Shown here piece by piece: positions 16,048 to 24,813 of a stretch of 64,000 bases of DNA. The notes beneath the pieces are model-generated. The model had not been told where the DNA came from. It was given only the letters and a program-made list of their open reading frames with translations, and did not search any database. The position numbers were made by a program, and so were the translations under genes. Source of the stretch: Neorhizobium populisoli (lineage in GTDB: Bacteria; Pseudomonadota; Alphaproteobacteria; Rhizobiales; Rhizobiaceae); the NCBI RefSeq assembly GCF_019430945.1, contig NZ_JAHYCB010000002.1:558001-622000 (forward strand). Reading direction: 5' to 3'. Position 1 is the stretch's first letter; every line of letters starts with the position of its first letter.

Positions 16048-16949
16048 GTCGGTGCGACCAGCTCTCTTTTCGCCACGGTGACGATTTCCCGCGTCAGCCC
16101 CGCCAGCCGGTCCGCCGTCAGCCGGTTGATCTGCCAGAAGAGCGGAATATCCAGCGATGCGCCCGGCACCAGTTCCACCAGCCGGCCGGATTTGAAATGT
16201 TCCTCGACGAGGCTCGACGGGTTCATGCCCCAGCCCATGCCGGCCAGGCTGCCGTCCACGAAGGCTTGCGTCGAAGGCAGCCAGTGCGTCGGGTTCTGCG
16301 GGCTCTTGCCGAAGACGTGACGCATCCATTGTGCCTGTAGCTCATCCTTCTGGTTGAAGGTCAGCACCGGCGCGCGGGCCAGCGCCTCCACCGTCACGCC
16401 ATCGGGAAAATGGCGCGCGACGAAGTCCGGGCTGGCGGTGGCGTGGTAACGCAGCGCTCCGAGCGGAAAGACCTTGCAGCCCTGCACCGGCTTTGCGAGC
16501 GCCGTCACCGCCGCCGTCACGCGCCCCTGTCGCAGCCATTCGGCGGTATGGTCCTGATCGTCGACCGCGACATGCAGCATATAGTTGGAAGAGCGGGCAA
16601 AACCGGCGATCGCCCCCAGAAACCAGGTGCCGAGACTGTCGGCATTGACGGCGATATGCAGCGTCACCGGCTCGTTGGCTGTGCCGGTCTCGGCCAGCGC
16701 GGGAAGGTGGGTGAAAAGCTCTGCCTCCAGCATGCCGACATGTTCCATATGCCGGCACAGCCATTCGCCCTTTTCGGTCGCTGTGCAGGGCTGGCCGCGG
16801 GCAATCAGCACGGTGCCCATGCGCTCTTCAAGCTGCTTGACCCGCTGGGAAACGGCGGACGGCGTGACGTTGAGCCGCGCGGCGGCCTTTTCGAAACTGC
16901 CGGTCTCGACCACGGCGGCAACGGCTTTCAGGGCGGCATAGTCCAGCAT
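16041..16949 (-). CDS. argP: LysR regulator of the ArgP/LysG type
   Basis: A 302-residue LysR protein with an N-terminal winged helix (LDYAALKAVAAVVETGSFEKAAARLNVTPSAVSQRVKQLEE, residues 2-42) and the ArgP-specific start of the linker (MGTVLIARGQPCTATEKGEWLCRHMEHVGMLE). ArgP/LysG senses lysine or arginine and activates a LysE/ArgO exporter. It is divergent from just such an exporter at 17052, with a 102-base gap that contains two AT-rich stretches (TTTAATCTGGCTTAATTG and ATTAATTCGCCTAAATCG) as likely binding sites. The pairing makes the functional call strong. Confidence 0.9.
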   Translation of the reverse strand: MLDYAALKAVAAVVETGSFEKAAARLNVTPSAVSQRVKQLEERMGTVLIARGQPCTATEKGEWLCRHMEHVGMLEAELFTHLPALAETGTANEPVTLHIAVNADSLGTWFLGAIAGFARSSNYMLHVAVDDQDHTAEWLRQGRVTAAVTALAKPVQGCKVFPLGALRYHATASPDFVARHFPDGVTVEALARAPVLTFNQKDELQAQWMRHVFGKSPQNPTHWLPSTQAFVDGSLAGMGWGMNPSSLVEEHFKSGRLVELVPGASLDIPLFWQINRLTADRLAGLTREIVTVAKRELVAPTQ

Positions 16950-17051
16950 GATTTAATCTGGCTTAATTGAGGGGAGAAAAATTAATTCGCCTAAATCGAC
17001 TTACGGCATTAGCGAGAGGCCATCAAGTCCTCTCCTTTTTCGAGTCACATC

Positions 17052-17660
17052 ATGGATTTTTCGGTTTATGCGGCGGGCCTCAGCATCGGGCTCAGCCTGA
17101 TCGTCGCAATCGGTGCGCAGAACGCCTTTGTGCTGCGGCAGGGCCTGCGGCGGGAGCATGTCTTCGCCGTCTGCCTCACCTGCGCCGTATCGGATGCGAT
17201 CCTGATCACGCTCGGCGTCAGCAGCTTCCGGCAGGTGGCGGAGGTGCTGCCCTGGCTCGACCCGGTGATGCGTTATGGCGGCGCGGCCTTTCTCATCTGG
17301 TACGGCCTGCGCAGCCTGATCTCCGCCTTCCGGTCGTCCGGAGCGCTGGTCGTCGGCGAAGGAGCGGGGGAAAGCTTTCGCCGCACGCTTCTGACCTGCC
17401 TGGCGCTCACCTGGCTCAATCCGCATGTCTATCTCGATACGGTCGTGCTGCTCGGCACGATCTCGACCCAGTTTCCCGGCGGGCAGGTGCCGTTTGCCGC
17501 AGGTGCCGCCACCGGCTCGTTCCTTTTCTTTTTCGGGCTCGGTTACGGCGCCCGCTGGCTGCGGCCGCTGTTTGCCAAACCTGCCTCGTGGCGCATCCTA
17601 GAAACGCTGATCGGGCTGATGATGGGCGGGCTGGCGATCGGGTTGGTGGCGGGGCGCTAA
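17052..17660 (+). CDS. argO: LysE/ArgO basic amino acid exporter
   Basis: A 202-residue membrane protein with about six helices and the LysE/ArgO signatures: GLSIGLSLIVAIGAQNAFVLRQGLRREHV with the conserved G-A-Q-N-A-F-V-L-R-Q-G, and LALTWLNPHVYLDTVVLLG with the conserved L-N-P-H-V-Y-L-D. It expels lysine, arginine or toxic analogues such as canavanine in exchange for protons. The gene is divergent from the ArgP-type regulator, the usual arrangement. It converges on the following permease gene, stops overlapping by four bases. Confidence 0.93.
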   Translation: MDFSVYAAGLSIGLSLIVAIGAQNAFVLRQGLRREHVFAVCLTCAVSDAILITLGVSSFRQVAEVLPWLDPVMRYGGAAFLIWYGLRSLISAFRSSGALVVGEGAGESFRRTLLTCLALTWLNPHVYLDTVVLLGTISTQFPGGQVPFAAGAATGSFLFFFGLGYGARWLRPLFAKPASWRILETLIGLMMGGLAIGLVAGR

Positions 17661-18790
17661 GCGGCCCCGGCCCCCATCTCATAGCTATTGTTGGCGGCGT
17701 TCTGGATCATCGCCAGCGCGATCGGCGGTAGGATCAGGCTCCAGATCGCCAGCCAGGTGATCGAAACCAGCCGTCCTTCCCCTTGCGAACGCGCCCTGTC
17801 GTTGAGCAGGTCGCCAAGCGTCATGATCAGGATCGGCAGCCCGAGCGGGATGAGGATCGAGATGAACATGCCGGCAAGCGGCGTCAGCAGCCGCTGGGAC
17901 GCAGCCGCGCCCGCCAGTTCCCCATGGATGCGATAGGTCCAATAGGCGAGATAGACGAAGGCGGTGAGCGCGATGGCGAGGATGAGCATGGATATCAGGA
18001 AGATTGCCGGACTGCTCTCGAAAGCCCTGCCGCCGAGCCAGTTTTCCTGGGCAAGGTAGAGGCCGCAACTCAGGACGATCACCAGTACCGGCAGCAAAGA
18101 TAGCATGATCGCCACGAGAAACGGCGATCGCCGGCGCGGCGTGATCGGCTTGTGCCGGACGCGCGGAACCTCCTCGAAGGCCAGCGGCCGGGCGGGGAGA
18201 AGCAAGATCAGGGCAAGGAAGATGCAGGTGAGGAAAGCCGTAATCACCGCTGTGCCGTTGTCGTCGAACTGATAGAGCATCGACAGGAAGGCCGGGGCGA
18301 AGAACGCGACCAGGATCGATGCCGATATCAGCGTCAGCGCGCAGCCGAAATCGATCTTGTTCGGCCGGCCGCCGACCAGAAAGATCGCGATCGCCAGCGG
18401 AAAGACGGCGCGCGACATGCCATGAACCATCCCGAATACGGTGAGAAAGACCGTCGACCCCCAGACGTCCGGTGTCAGCATGAAGGCCAGCGCGGTGACT
18501 GCATGGATGACGAGGGGCACGACCAGGGCCAGCCAGCCATGCCGGCTTGCGGCGACGAAGGCCACGAAGGCGCCGAGGATCCAGCCGAGGTTGATGGCGA
18601 AATAGAAGACGCCGATCATCTGGTAGCTGGCCGAGGCCTTCTGCGCCATCAGCGGCAGAATGGTGGAAAGGCCCTGGCTGGCGGATGCGACGAGAAGCGA
18701 GGAGAAAAACAGGGCCCAATATCGGTAGGTGCTGAGAAAATCGGCCAGCACCCATTCAGGTCTGCCGGCAGTGGCAGGAGTATTGTTCAT
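17657..18790 (-). CDS. Polytopic membrane protein, MFS-like
   Basis: A 377-residue protein with about ten to eleven hydrophobic segments. The first six (residues 25-200) look like the N-terminal half of a major facilitator protein, including a GMVHGMSRAVFPLAIAIFLVG stretch between helices 4 and 5. A basic loop (RVRHKPITPRRRSP, about residue 215) separates it from five more helices. The C-terminal half is not a good match to a standard MFS half. I do not recognise the family. The ATG at 18790 gives a sensible cytosolic N-terminus. It is monocistronic and divergent from the next genes. Confidence 0.65.
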   Translation of the reverse strand: MNNTPATAGRPEWVLADFLSTYRYWALFFSSLLVASASQGLSTILPLMAQKASASYQMIGVFYFAINLGWILGAFVAFVAASRHGWLALVVPLVIHAVTALAFMLTPDVWGSTVFLTVFGMVHGMSRAVFPLAIAIFLVGGRPNKIDFGCALTLISASILVAFFAPAFLSMLYQFDDNGTAVITAFLTCIFLALILLLPARPLAFEEVPRVRHKPITPRRRSPFLVAIMLSLLPVLVIVLSCGLYLAQENWLGGRAFESSPAIFLISMLILAIALTAFVYLAYWTYRIHGELAGAAASQRLLTPLAGMFISILIPLGLPILIMTLGDLLNDRARSQGEGRLVSITWLAIWSLILPPIALAMIQNAANNSYEMGAGAA

Positions 18791-19001
18791 CGGTGAAACA
18801 TGTGCTCCGTTCGCAATGATTGTTCCCGGCGGAATATGGAAGGGCGTGGAGGCCCGGCAATAGCACCGTCGCAGCGATTTTCGGCGGCCGCCGACCAGGC
18901 CGGGCAGCCAGCCGGATCACGAAACACTTTGTGGTGAGGTGATTGACCGCGCGCTACATCCTGGGTCATTTACTGGACCATCTCTGGCTCACGGTGTCGC
19001 C

Positions 19002-19256
19002 ATGGCATCTTACCTGTTCGTTTTGGTCCTCATGCTAGGCTGCGGCCTTGCCAATCTCCTTGGCCCGAACCGCGAATTCCGCAGCGGCGGTATCAAAAGC
19101 GCCTTGAACGAGGCGAACCGCGGCCTGAACACCGTCGTTTCCAAGCGCGATGCGCAGCGTGCGGAAATCCGGATCCTTGTCCTTCTCGTCTGGCTTGTCG
19201 CGACAATTGCGCTGCTGATCTGGCTCCTGGGTGGGTTTCGCGGCTATTTCGGTTGA
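19002..19256 (+). CDS. Small two-helix membrane protein
   Basis: An 84-residue protein with a first membrane segment ASYLFVLVLMLGCGLANLLG (about residues 2-21), a basic soluble middle (FRSGGIKSALNEANRGLNTVVSKRDAQRAEIR), and a second segment ILVLLVWLVATIALLIWLLGG (about 56-76). The ATG at 19002 is the first one near the first helix but lacks a clear ribosome site; a GTG at 18939 would add 21 residues. The stop lies nine bases before the ATG of the broken hydrolase, so the two are probably cotranscribed. The function is unknown. Confidence 0.6.
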   Translation: MASYLFVLVLMLGCGLANLLGPNREFRSGGIKSALNEANRGLNTVVSKRDAQRAEIRILVLLVWLVATIALLIWLLGGFRGYFG

Positions 19257-19264
19257 GGTGGGTG

Positions 19265-20109
19265 ATGCTGTCTCGGAAAGCGCTGGCCGTCCTGATCGCC
19301 CTTGGCGCCGGCCTGAGTGCTGAAGCCGCTCTCGCCGATGAAACGGTTCAGTTCGAAAGCGCGCCGGTCAAGCCGAGCCCGTTTCGCGAGCGTCTGGCCA
19401 GAGAAAGGGGAGAGGTTGTGCCCCAGCCTCAGGGCATGCCGCTCGTCGGCTATCTCAGCCGCCCGCCGGGTGATGGTCCGTTTCCGGCGGTGGTGGTGAT
19501 GCATGGCTGTGGCGGCCTGAGCGCGCGCCTGCAGACCGGCTGGGCGGAGCGGCTGAATTCCTGGGGTTACGTCGCTTTGGTCGTCGACAGTTTCAAGACG
19601 CGCAATATCAAGGATACCTGCGCCAGCTATCTGGCCGACCGGGTCTATGATGCCTATGGCGCGCTGGATTTTCTCGCCGGACAGGGTTTCGTCGATCCGC
19701 AGCGCGTCGCCCTGATGGGCTTTTCGGCCGGCGGCATCGCCACGCTGGAAGCGACCAAGGCGGATGGCGACGAGCAACTGATGGACCCCGCAAGTTCAAG
19801 GCGGCGATCGGCTATTATCCGCTCTGCCGACCAACCGAAGGTGACGCGACCGTGCCGACCCTGATCATGAACGGCGAACTGGACGACTGGAGCCCGGCCG
19901 ACCATTGCCGGCAAAGGGTGGTGCACATGACGGGCAAGGGCGCGCCGGTCGATCTGGAAATCTATCCGGGAGCGTATCACGATTTCGACGTGCTCTCCGA
20001 CAAGGGCGGCAAACGCTATTTCGGCCACTTGCTGCAATATGATGCGGATGCGGCCGAGAGGTCGGTCAATGCGGTGCAGGCGTTTTTGGGGAAGTATGTT
20101 GCGAAGTGA
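19265..20109 (+). pseudogene. Secreted dienelactone hydrolase-type enzyme, broken by a one-base frameshift
   Basis: The N-terminal part (from the ATG at 19265, with GAGGTG upstream) has a Sec signal (MLSRKALAVLIALGAGLSAEA) and the alpha/beta-hydrolase elements VVVMHGCGGL and GFSAGG, the nucleophile elbow. The rest, with GELDDW (acid) and YHDFD (catalytic histidine), lies in another frame and ends at 20109. The break is at the C-run 19786-19789: four C residues are present, and a fifth would restore MDPRKFKAAIGYYPLC into the second part. As written, translation ends at 19864 without two of three catalytic residues. It is either a recent inactivation or a sequencing slip in a homopolymer. Dienelactone hydrolases open cyclic esters. 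Confidence 0.85.
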
Positions 20110-20190
20110 GGGGAATCAGGTGGATTTGCCCCTCATCCTCTCCCAGCTTGTGGTGGGGCAATCGCATTTGGAATGCGCGGCATCCTCCAT

Positions 20191-20318
20191 TCTCCCCCCC
20201 TTGCGGGGAGATGTCGCCAGCGGCGACAGAGGGGGGTGGTCCAGCGAATTCCACGGTCGGGTTTGTGGCGCCACCCCCATCTGTCAGCTCTGCTGACATC
20301 TTCCCCGCAAGGGGGAAG
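20191..20318. repeat. GC-rich composite palindromic repeat (copy 1)
   Basis: Two hairpins joined by about 30 bases: the left ends GCGGGGAGATGTCGCCAGCG, with GTCGCC/GGCGAC arms, and then AGAGGGGGGTGG; the right reads CCACCCCCATCTGTCAGC and ends CCCCGCAAGGGGGAAG, so the GGGGTGG and CCACCCC blocks can pair over the spacer. The same unit recurs at 23484, 42168 and, inverted, inside the terminase gene at 59562. It lies between the broken hydrolase and msrB. Confidence 0.85.
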
Positions 20319-20411
20319 AAAGGAGCCTGCGGCAACGCCGAGTGGCAATATGCGATCGTCCTGCCTTGTGCAGGGGGAAAGTTAGATTGAGGGGCAAATC
20401 AACTGAATAGT

Positions 20412-20825
20412 TTACTTCAACGGCTCGAACGTCATCGAATGACCGTTGATGCAGTACCTCAACCCCGTCGGCGGCGGGCCGTCGGGGAAGACGTGGCCGA
20501 GATGGCCGCCGCAATTGGCGCAGCGCACTTCGGTGCGCACCATGCCATGTGTCACGTCGCGGAACTCGTCGACCACGCCCGGCTTCACCGGCTCGAAATA
20601 GCTCGGCCAGCCGCAGCCGGAATCGAACTTGGTGTCGGAGACGAACAGTTCCTCACCGCAGCCGGCGCAGCGGTAGAGACCCTTTTCCTTGCTGTTCCAG
20701 TACGGGCCGGTAAAGGCACGCTCGGTGCCGGCCTGCCGCAGGATGCGATACTGTTCCGGCGAAAGCTCTTCACGCCATTCCGTGTCGGACTTCTGGATCT
20801 TGGGGGAATTCTTGACTTCGGACAT
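20412..20825 (-). CDS. msrB: Peptide-methionine (R)-S-oxide reductase MsrB
   Basis: A 137-residue MsrB with two C-x2-C zinc pairs (CAGCGEELF and [12 protein letters not shown]), the conserved [15 protein letters not shown] block and the catalytic cysteine in [12 protein letters not shown] near the C-terminus. It reduces the R form of methionine sulfoxide in proteins with thioredoxin. The ATG at 20825 has AGAGGA upstream and begins the family at the usual place; an ATG eight codons earlier is a less likely start. It is preceded by its own gap and followed by a repeat, so it is probably monocistronic. Confidence 0.95.
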   Translation of the reverse strand: MSEVKNSPKIQKSDTEWREELSPEQYRILRQAGTERAFTGPYWNSKEKGLYRCAGCGEELFVSDTKFDSGCGWPSYFEPVKPGVVDEFRDVTHGMVRTEVRCANCGGHLGHVFPDGPPPTGLRYCINGHSMTFEPLK

Positions 20826-21011
20826 TCGATGATCCTCTTGTTTTCCCATAAATAGGTATTTCCTGCGGCAAGGAAAAGATGGCGCCGGTGTCCTGCCACC
20901 GGATTTACCGCGTCGTGATCCGGTTTTGCTTGAGACGGTCTGCCGTTTCCCCTAGAAAGCCATTTCGTTCCGCAAAGCGGGTGGTTTCTAATGCTTGACT
21001 AGGGAGAAGAC

Positions 21012-23357
21012 ATGGCTGCCAATGCGCCGGCATTGACGTTCATCGCACTTCTCCTGCCGTTTCTCGGTGCCGTGCTGGCGCCGATCCTGACCCGCAAATT
21101 CGGCGACAAGGCCGCCTGGCTGCTGGCACTGGCCCCCGGGTTCGCCTTCCTGCATTTCTCGACCTTCCTGAATGAGATCGCCGCCGGCGAAGTGGCGACG
21201 GGCGGTTATGTCTGGGCGCCGAGCTTCAACCTGTCCTTTTCCTGGTTCCTCGATGGCCTGTCGCTCACCTTCGCGCTTCTGATCACCGGCATCGGCACGC
21301 TGATCGTCATCTATTCCGGCGGTTACATGAAGGGGCATGAAGGGCAGGGGCGGTTTCTGGCCTTCATCCTCCTCTTCATGGGCGCCATGCTGGGGCTCGT
21401 CGTCTCCGACAGTTTCCTGATGCTGTTCATCTATTGGGAACTGACCTCGATCGCCTCCTTCCTGCTGATCGGCTTCGATCACGAACGGGAGGCCGCCCGC
21501 CGCGCCGCCCTTCAGGCATTGGTGGTGACCGGCATTGGCGGGCTCTCCCTGCTGGCCGGCCTGATCTTCATCTGGAATATTACCGGCATCACCCAGTTCT
21601 CGCTGCTCATCCATCTGGAAAGCGGGCTCAGGGAAAGCCCGTTCTATCTCACCGCACTTCTGCTGGTGCTTGCTGGCGCCTTCACCAAGTCGGCGCAGTT
21701 TCCCTTCCATTTCTGGCTGCCGAACGCCATGGAAGCACCGACGCCGGTTTCCGCCTACCTGCATTCCGCCACCATGGTGAAGGCCGGCGTCTATCTGCTG
21801 ATGCGGCTCAACCCGGTGATGGGGGAAACGCCCGCCTGGGAAATCCTGCTGCCCTTTTTCGGCGGCATTACGCTGGTGGCGGGCACTTTCCTGGCCGTCC
21901 GCCAGACCGATCTGAAGCTGATGCTCGCCTATACCACCATGGCCTCACTCGGCCTGCTGGTGATGTTGACCGGTTTCGATTCGCCCCATGCGATCGAGGC
22001 GGCGGTGCTTTATCTGGTGGCGCATTCGCTGTTCAAAGGCGCGCTGTTCATGGTCGCCGGCACGGTTGACCACGAGGCCGGCACCCGCGACGTGACGAAG
22101 CTCGGCGGGTTGTGCAAGGCGATGCCGGTCACTTTCGCGGCAGCACTGCTGGCAGCGCTTTCCATGGGCGGCCTGCCGCTGTTCTTCGGTTTCCTCGCCA
22201 AGGAGGAAATCTATGCCGCACTCGCGGCCGGCAATCCGCGCGCCGTCTTCTTCACCGGCCTGGCGGTGATCGGCAATGCGCTGATGTTCGCGATCTCCTT
22301 CGCCGTGGCCCTGAAACCCTTCCTCGGCGCACCGGTTGAAACGCCGAAACATGCGCATGAAGGCCCGGTCTCGTTATGGCTCGGCCCGGTCGTGCTGGCG
22401 GCGCTTGGCCTCATCGCCGCGCTCTTCTCCGGCACGGCGCATCTCTACATCTCCTCGCCGATGGCGAGCGCCGTTCTGGACGAGAAGGTGGTGGTCGATA
22501 TCTCGACCCTGCCGCATCTCGGCCTGCCGCTTTGGCTCTCGATTGCCACCGTTATATCAGGCGCGCTGATCTTCTGGCGGCTCGATGCGGTGCGGGCGAT
22601 GATGGTCAAGGTGCTGGAAAGCCTCGGCCCCGGCCCGGATCGCGGTTTCGACCATTTCGTCTCGGGCCTCGTGCGCGTCTCGGTCGGGATCACCCGTTTC
22701 CTGCAGCCCGGCCGGCTGGAAATCTATATCACCGCCACCTTCATCCTTCTAGCGGTGACGCTGCTCCTGCCGCCTTTCGTCTTCGGCGAACTGCCGGCCG
22801 TGCCGTCCTTCCCGAACAAAGTCCTGGTCCAGGAGGGCGCCTTCTTCCTGATCGCTCTGATCGGCATCGTCGCCGTCTTGCGGGCAAGGGACCGGCTGAC
22901 GGCGATCGTCTCGCTCGGCATCCAGGGTTTTGCCGTGGCTGTGCTTTTCCTGCTGTTCGGCGCGCCGGACCTGTCGTTCACCCAGTTCATGGTCGAAACC
23001 CTCTCGGTCGTCATCCTGGCGCTGGTGATGACGAGGCTGAGGCTCTCGCCGCGCGACCACCGGCCGGTGGGCCAGATGTTGTTCGATGCGGTGATCGCCA
23101 CCGCCTGCGGCCTCGGCTTCACGCTGCTCTTGCTGAAATCGGTGGAGGCGCCGTTCGATACGGCACTGACGGATTTCTTCAACGCCTATTCCAAGGTGAT
23201 CGCCCATGGCGCCAATGTCGTGAACGTCATCATCGTCGATTTCCGCGGCGTGGATACGCTGGGTGAAATTGCGGTGGTGATGGTGACGGGACTGGCGGTG
23301 CTGGCGCTGATCCGGGTGAGGGCAGGACGGCGGAGTGATGTGGGGGAGGGGCGGTGA
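21012..23357 (+). CDS. mnhA: Mnh/Mrp Na+(K+)/H+ antiporter subunit A
   Basis: A 781-residue membrane protein related to NuoL, with the central proton-antiporter block (MLGLVVSDSFLMLFIYWELTSIASFLLIGFDHE and FTKSAQFPFHFWLPNAMEAPTPVSAYLHSATMVKAGVYLL, about residues 125-265) that contains the conserved glutamate and lysines. The C-terminal part (about 600-775) carries the extra MbhD/DUF4040 and MrpB-like helices. The product is the largest channel subunit of a multi-subunit monovalent cation/proton antiporter used for pH and salt tolerance. GGGAGA precedes the ATG. It is the first gene of an A-G operon, but a 350-base repeat-bearing gap separates it from mnhB. Confidence 0.95.
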   Translation: MAANAPALTFIALLLPFLGAVLAPILTRKFGDKAAWLLALAPGFAFLHFSTFLNEIAAGEVATGGYVWAPSFNLSFSWFLDGLSLTFALLITGIGTLIVIYSGGYMKGHEGQGRFLAFILLFMGAMLGLVVSDSFLMLFIYWELTSIASFLLIGFDHEREAARRAALQALVVTGIGGLSLLAGLIFIWNITGITQFSLLIHLESGLRESPFYLTALLLVLAGAFTKSAQFPFHFWLPNAMEAPTPVSAYLHSATMVKAGVYLLMRLNPVMGETPAWEILLPFFGGITLVAGTFLAVRQTDLKLMLAYTTMASLGLLVMLTGFDSPHAIEAAVLYLVAHSLFKGALFMVAGTVDHEAGTRDVTKLGGLCKAMPVTFAAALLAALSMGGLPLFFGFLAKEEIYAALAAGNPRAVFFTGLAVIGNALMFAISFAVALKPFLGAPVETPKHAHEGPVSLWLGPVVLAALGLIAALFSGTAHLYISSPMASAVLDEKVVVDISTLPHLGLPLWLSIATVISGALIFWRLDAVRAMMVKVLESLGPGPDRGFDHFVSGLVRVSVGITRFLQPGRLEIYITATFILLAVTLLLPPFVFGELPAVPSFPNKVLVQEGAFFLIALIGIVAVLRARDRLTAIVSLGIQGFAVAVLFLLFGAPDLSFTQFMVETLSVVILALVMTRLRLSPRDHRPVGQMLFDAVIATACGLGFTLLLLKSVEAPFDTALTDFFNAYSKVIAHGANVVNVIIVDFRGVDTLGEIAVVMVTGLAVLALIRVRAGRRSDVGEGR

Positions 23358-23483
23358 TGGGCGACATTCCTCGTTCACTTCGTTACGTCGATGGGCGTTA
23401 CCTAACTATTCCTGCGCCGCAAGGCATCTTTGCCTTGCAGGTAAGGCGATTGCGCATGGAATCTGAAGTGGTGCGGCCAGCTC

Positions 23484-23614
23484 CCTTCTCTCCCCCTTGC
23501 GGGGAGAGATGCCCGGCAGGGCAGAGTGGGGGCTGTTCAGCACATTCTACCGTCGGGTTCGTGGCACCACCCCCATCTGTCAGCTCCGCTGACATCTTCC
23601 CCGCAAGGGGGAAG
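23484..23614. repeat. GC-rich composite palindromic repeat (copy 2) inside the mnh operon
   Basis: It has the same design as the copy at 20191: a left hairpin around CCCCCTTGCGGGGAGAG, with a variant middle (GCCCGGCAGGGC in place of GTCGCCAGCGGCGAC), a GGGGG block, a spacer, then CCACCCCCATCTGTCAGC and CCCCGCAAGGGGGAAG. It fills most of the gap between mnhA and mnhB; all later genes of the operon overlap except at one other repeat. The gap 23358-23709 contains no gene. Confidence 0.85.
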
Positions 23615-23709
23615 ACGGGAGCCTGCGGCGCCTCCGAACTTCCATCAACGAGGAGATCCCTAGCAAACCAGCGGGGGGTCATTAGGGCTGAACACGGAGG
23701 ATGGGACGC

Positions 23710-24147
23710 ATGAACACCCTCATCCTCCGCACCGTCGCCCCCTTCGTCACCGCGCTGATGCTGCTCTTCTCTATCTTCGTCCTGCTGCGCGGCCATAACG
23801 AGCCCGGCGGCGGGTTCATCGGCGGCCTGATCGCAGCCTCCGCCCTGGCGCTCTACGGCATCGCCTTCGGTGTCGGCGCCGTGCGCCGGGCGATACGTTT
23901 CCATCCGATGGCGATTGCCGGGGCCGGTCTTTTCCTGGCGACGCTTTCCGGCTTCATCTCCATCCTCGCCGGCGTGCCCTTCATGACCGGGCTGTGGGTC
24001 TATCCGCATGTGTTCGGCGTCGAAGTGCCGCTCGCCACCGTCATGTCCTTCGATCTCGGTGTATATCTGGTCGTGGTCGGAGCGATCACCTCGATCGCGC
24101 TGGCGCTCGAACAGGAGCCGGGGCCGGATTTGGAGAGGGAAGACTGA
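23710..24147 (+). CDS. mnhB: Mnh/Mrp antiporter subunit B
   Basis: A 145-residue protein with four membrane helices and the MnhB pattern: [40 protein letters not shown], where [13 protein letters not shown] is the family signature. The ATG at 23710 has GGAGG nine bases before it; the ATG at 23701 lies too close to that site. Its stop overlaps the start of mnhC as ATGA. It is a structural partner of the A subunit in the antiporter complex. Confidence 0.93.
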   Translation: MNTLILRTVAPFVTALMLLFSIFVLLRGHNEPGGGFIGGLIAASALALYGIAFGVGAVRRAIRFHPMAIAGAGLFLATLSGFISILAGVPFMTGLWVYPHVFGVEVPLATVMSFDLGVYLVVVGAITSIALALEQEPGPDLERED

Positions 24148-24524
24148 TGGAAACCCTGTTTGCCATCCTGATCGGCATGTTCTTCGCCGCCGCCGTCTAT
24201 CTCATGCTGTCGAAATATTCGGTGCGCATCCTGCTCGGCGTGGCGCTGCTCGGCAATGCGGTCAATCTCCTGCTGTTCACCGCGGGCAGACTGACCCGTG
24301 AAGTGCCGCCGATCATCCCGGCGGGGGTCGATGCATTGCCGTCCGGCACCGCCAATCCGCTGCCGCAGGCGCTGATCCTTACCGCGATTGTCATCTCGTT
24401 CTCCTTCTTCGCCTTCCTTCTGGTGCTGACCTATCGCGCCTATCAGGAGCTCGGGACGGACGATACCGACGAGATGCGGGTCGCCGAACCACGCGGCGAA
24501 GATCGTCCGCCGATGGGGTATTGA
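24147..24524 (+). CDS. mnhC: Mnh/Mrp antiporter subunit C
   Basis: A 125-residue NuoK-like protein with three membrane helices: ETLFAILIGMFFAAAVYLML, SVRILLGVALLGNAVNLLLFTAG, and the third from ALILTAIVISFSFFAFLLVL. The signature G-x-x-L-L-G-N-A-V-N-L-L and the D-P-L-P-Q-A-L-I-L-T-A-I-V-I equivalent (here NPLPQALILTAIVI) identify MnhC. The hydrophilic tail after residue 105 is poorly conserved. It overlaps mnhB by four bases and is followed by a repeat-bearing gap before mnhD. Confidence 0.93.
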   Translation: METLFAILIGMFFAAAVYLMLSKYSVRILLGVALLGNAVNLLLFTAGRLTREVPPIIPAGVDALPSGTANPLPQALILTAIVISFSFFAFLLVLTYRAYQELGTDDTDEMRVAEPRGEDRPPMGY

Positions 24525-24570
24525 TGAGGATTGGTGTGTTTGACATTCATTGGAGCGTGTCCGCCTGCGG

Positions 24571-24779
24571 CACCCCCCTCTGCCCTGCCGGGCATCTCCC
24601 CCACAAGGGGGGAGATTGGCAGGCTGCGCGGTCGCGGCTTCATATCGATCGATCCAAATCTGCTTTTGCGAAGCGGCATGACCGGCAACCATTTTCGCAG
24701 CGGTTAATCGGGGCAGGCGATCGGCTCCATCCAATCTCCCCCCTTGAGGGGGAGATGTCCGGCAGGACAGAGGGGGGTA
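24571..24779. repeat. Inverted pair of GC-rich repeat halves between mnhC and mnhD
   Basis: The left half, CACCCCCCTCTGCCCTGCCGG onward to 24617, is the inverse of the right half from 24731 (CTCCCCCCTTGAGGGGGAG onward through AGGACAGAGGGGGGTA). About 110 bases with no gene separate them. The transcript could form a long hairpin between two operon segments. Apart from this element the gap 24525-24813 holds nothing I recognise. Confidence 0.8.
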
Positions 24780-24813
24780 TCTCCCGCGCAAACCGCAAAT
24801 GGGGAACCCCCTA

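Noticed and set aside
19253..20109. Two separate genes in place of a broken hydrolase
   Set aside because: The second frame has no ribosome site, and both parts complete one alpha/beta-hydrolase in order once a single C is added.
20106..20390. Several short frames over the palindromic repeats (also near 23354 and 42262)
   Set aside because: They are read from the repeats themselves, with Pro/Gly-rich sequence such as LPNPSPQGG; no start signals.
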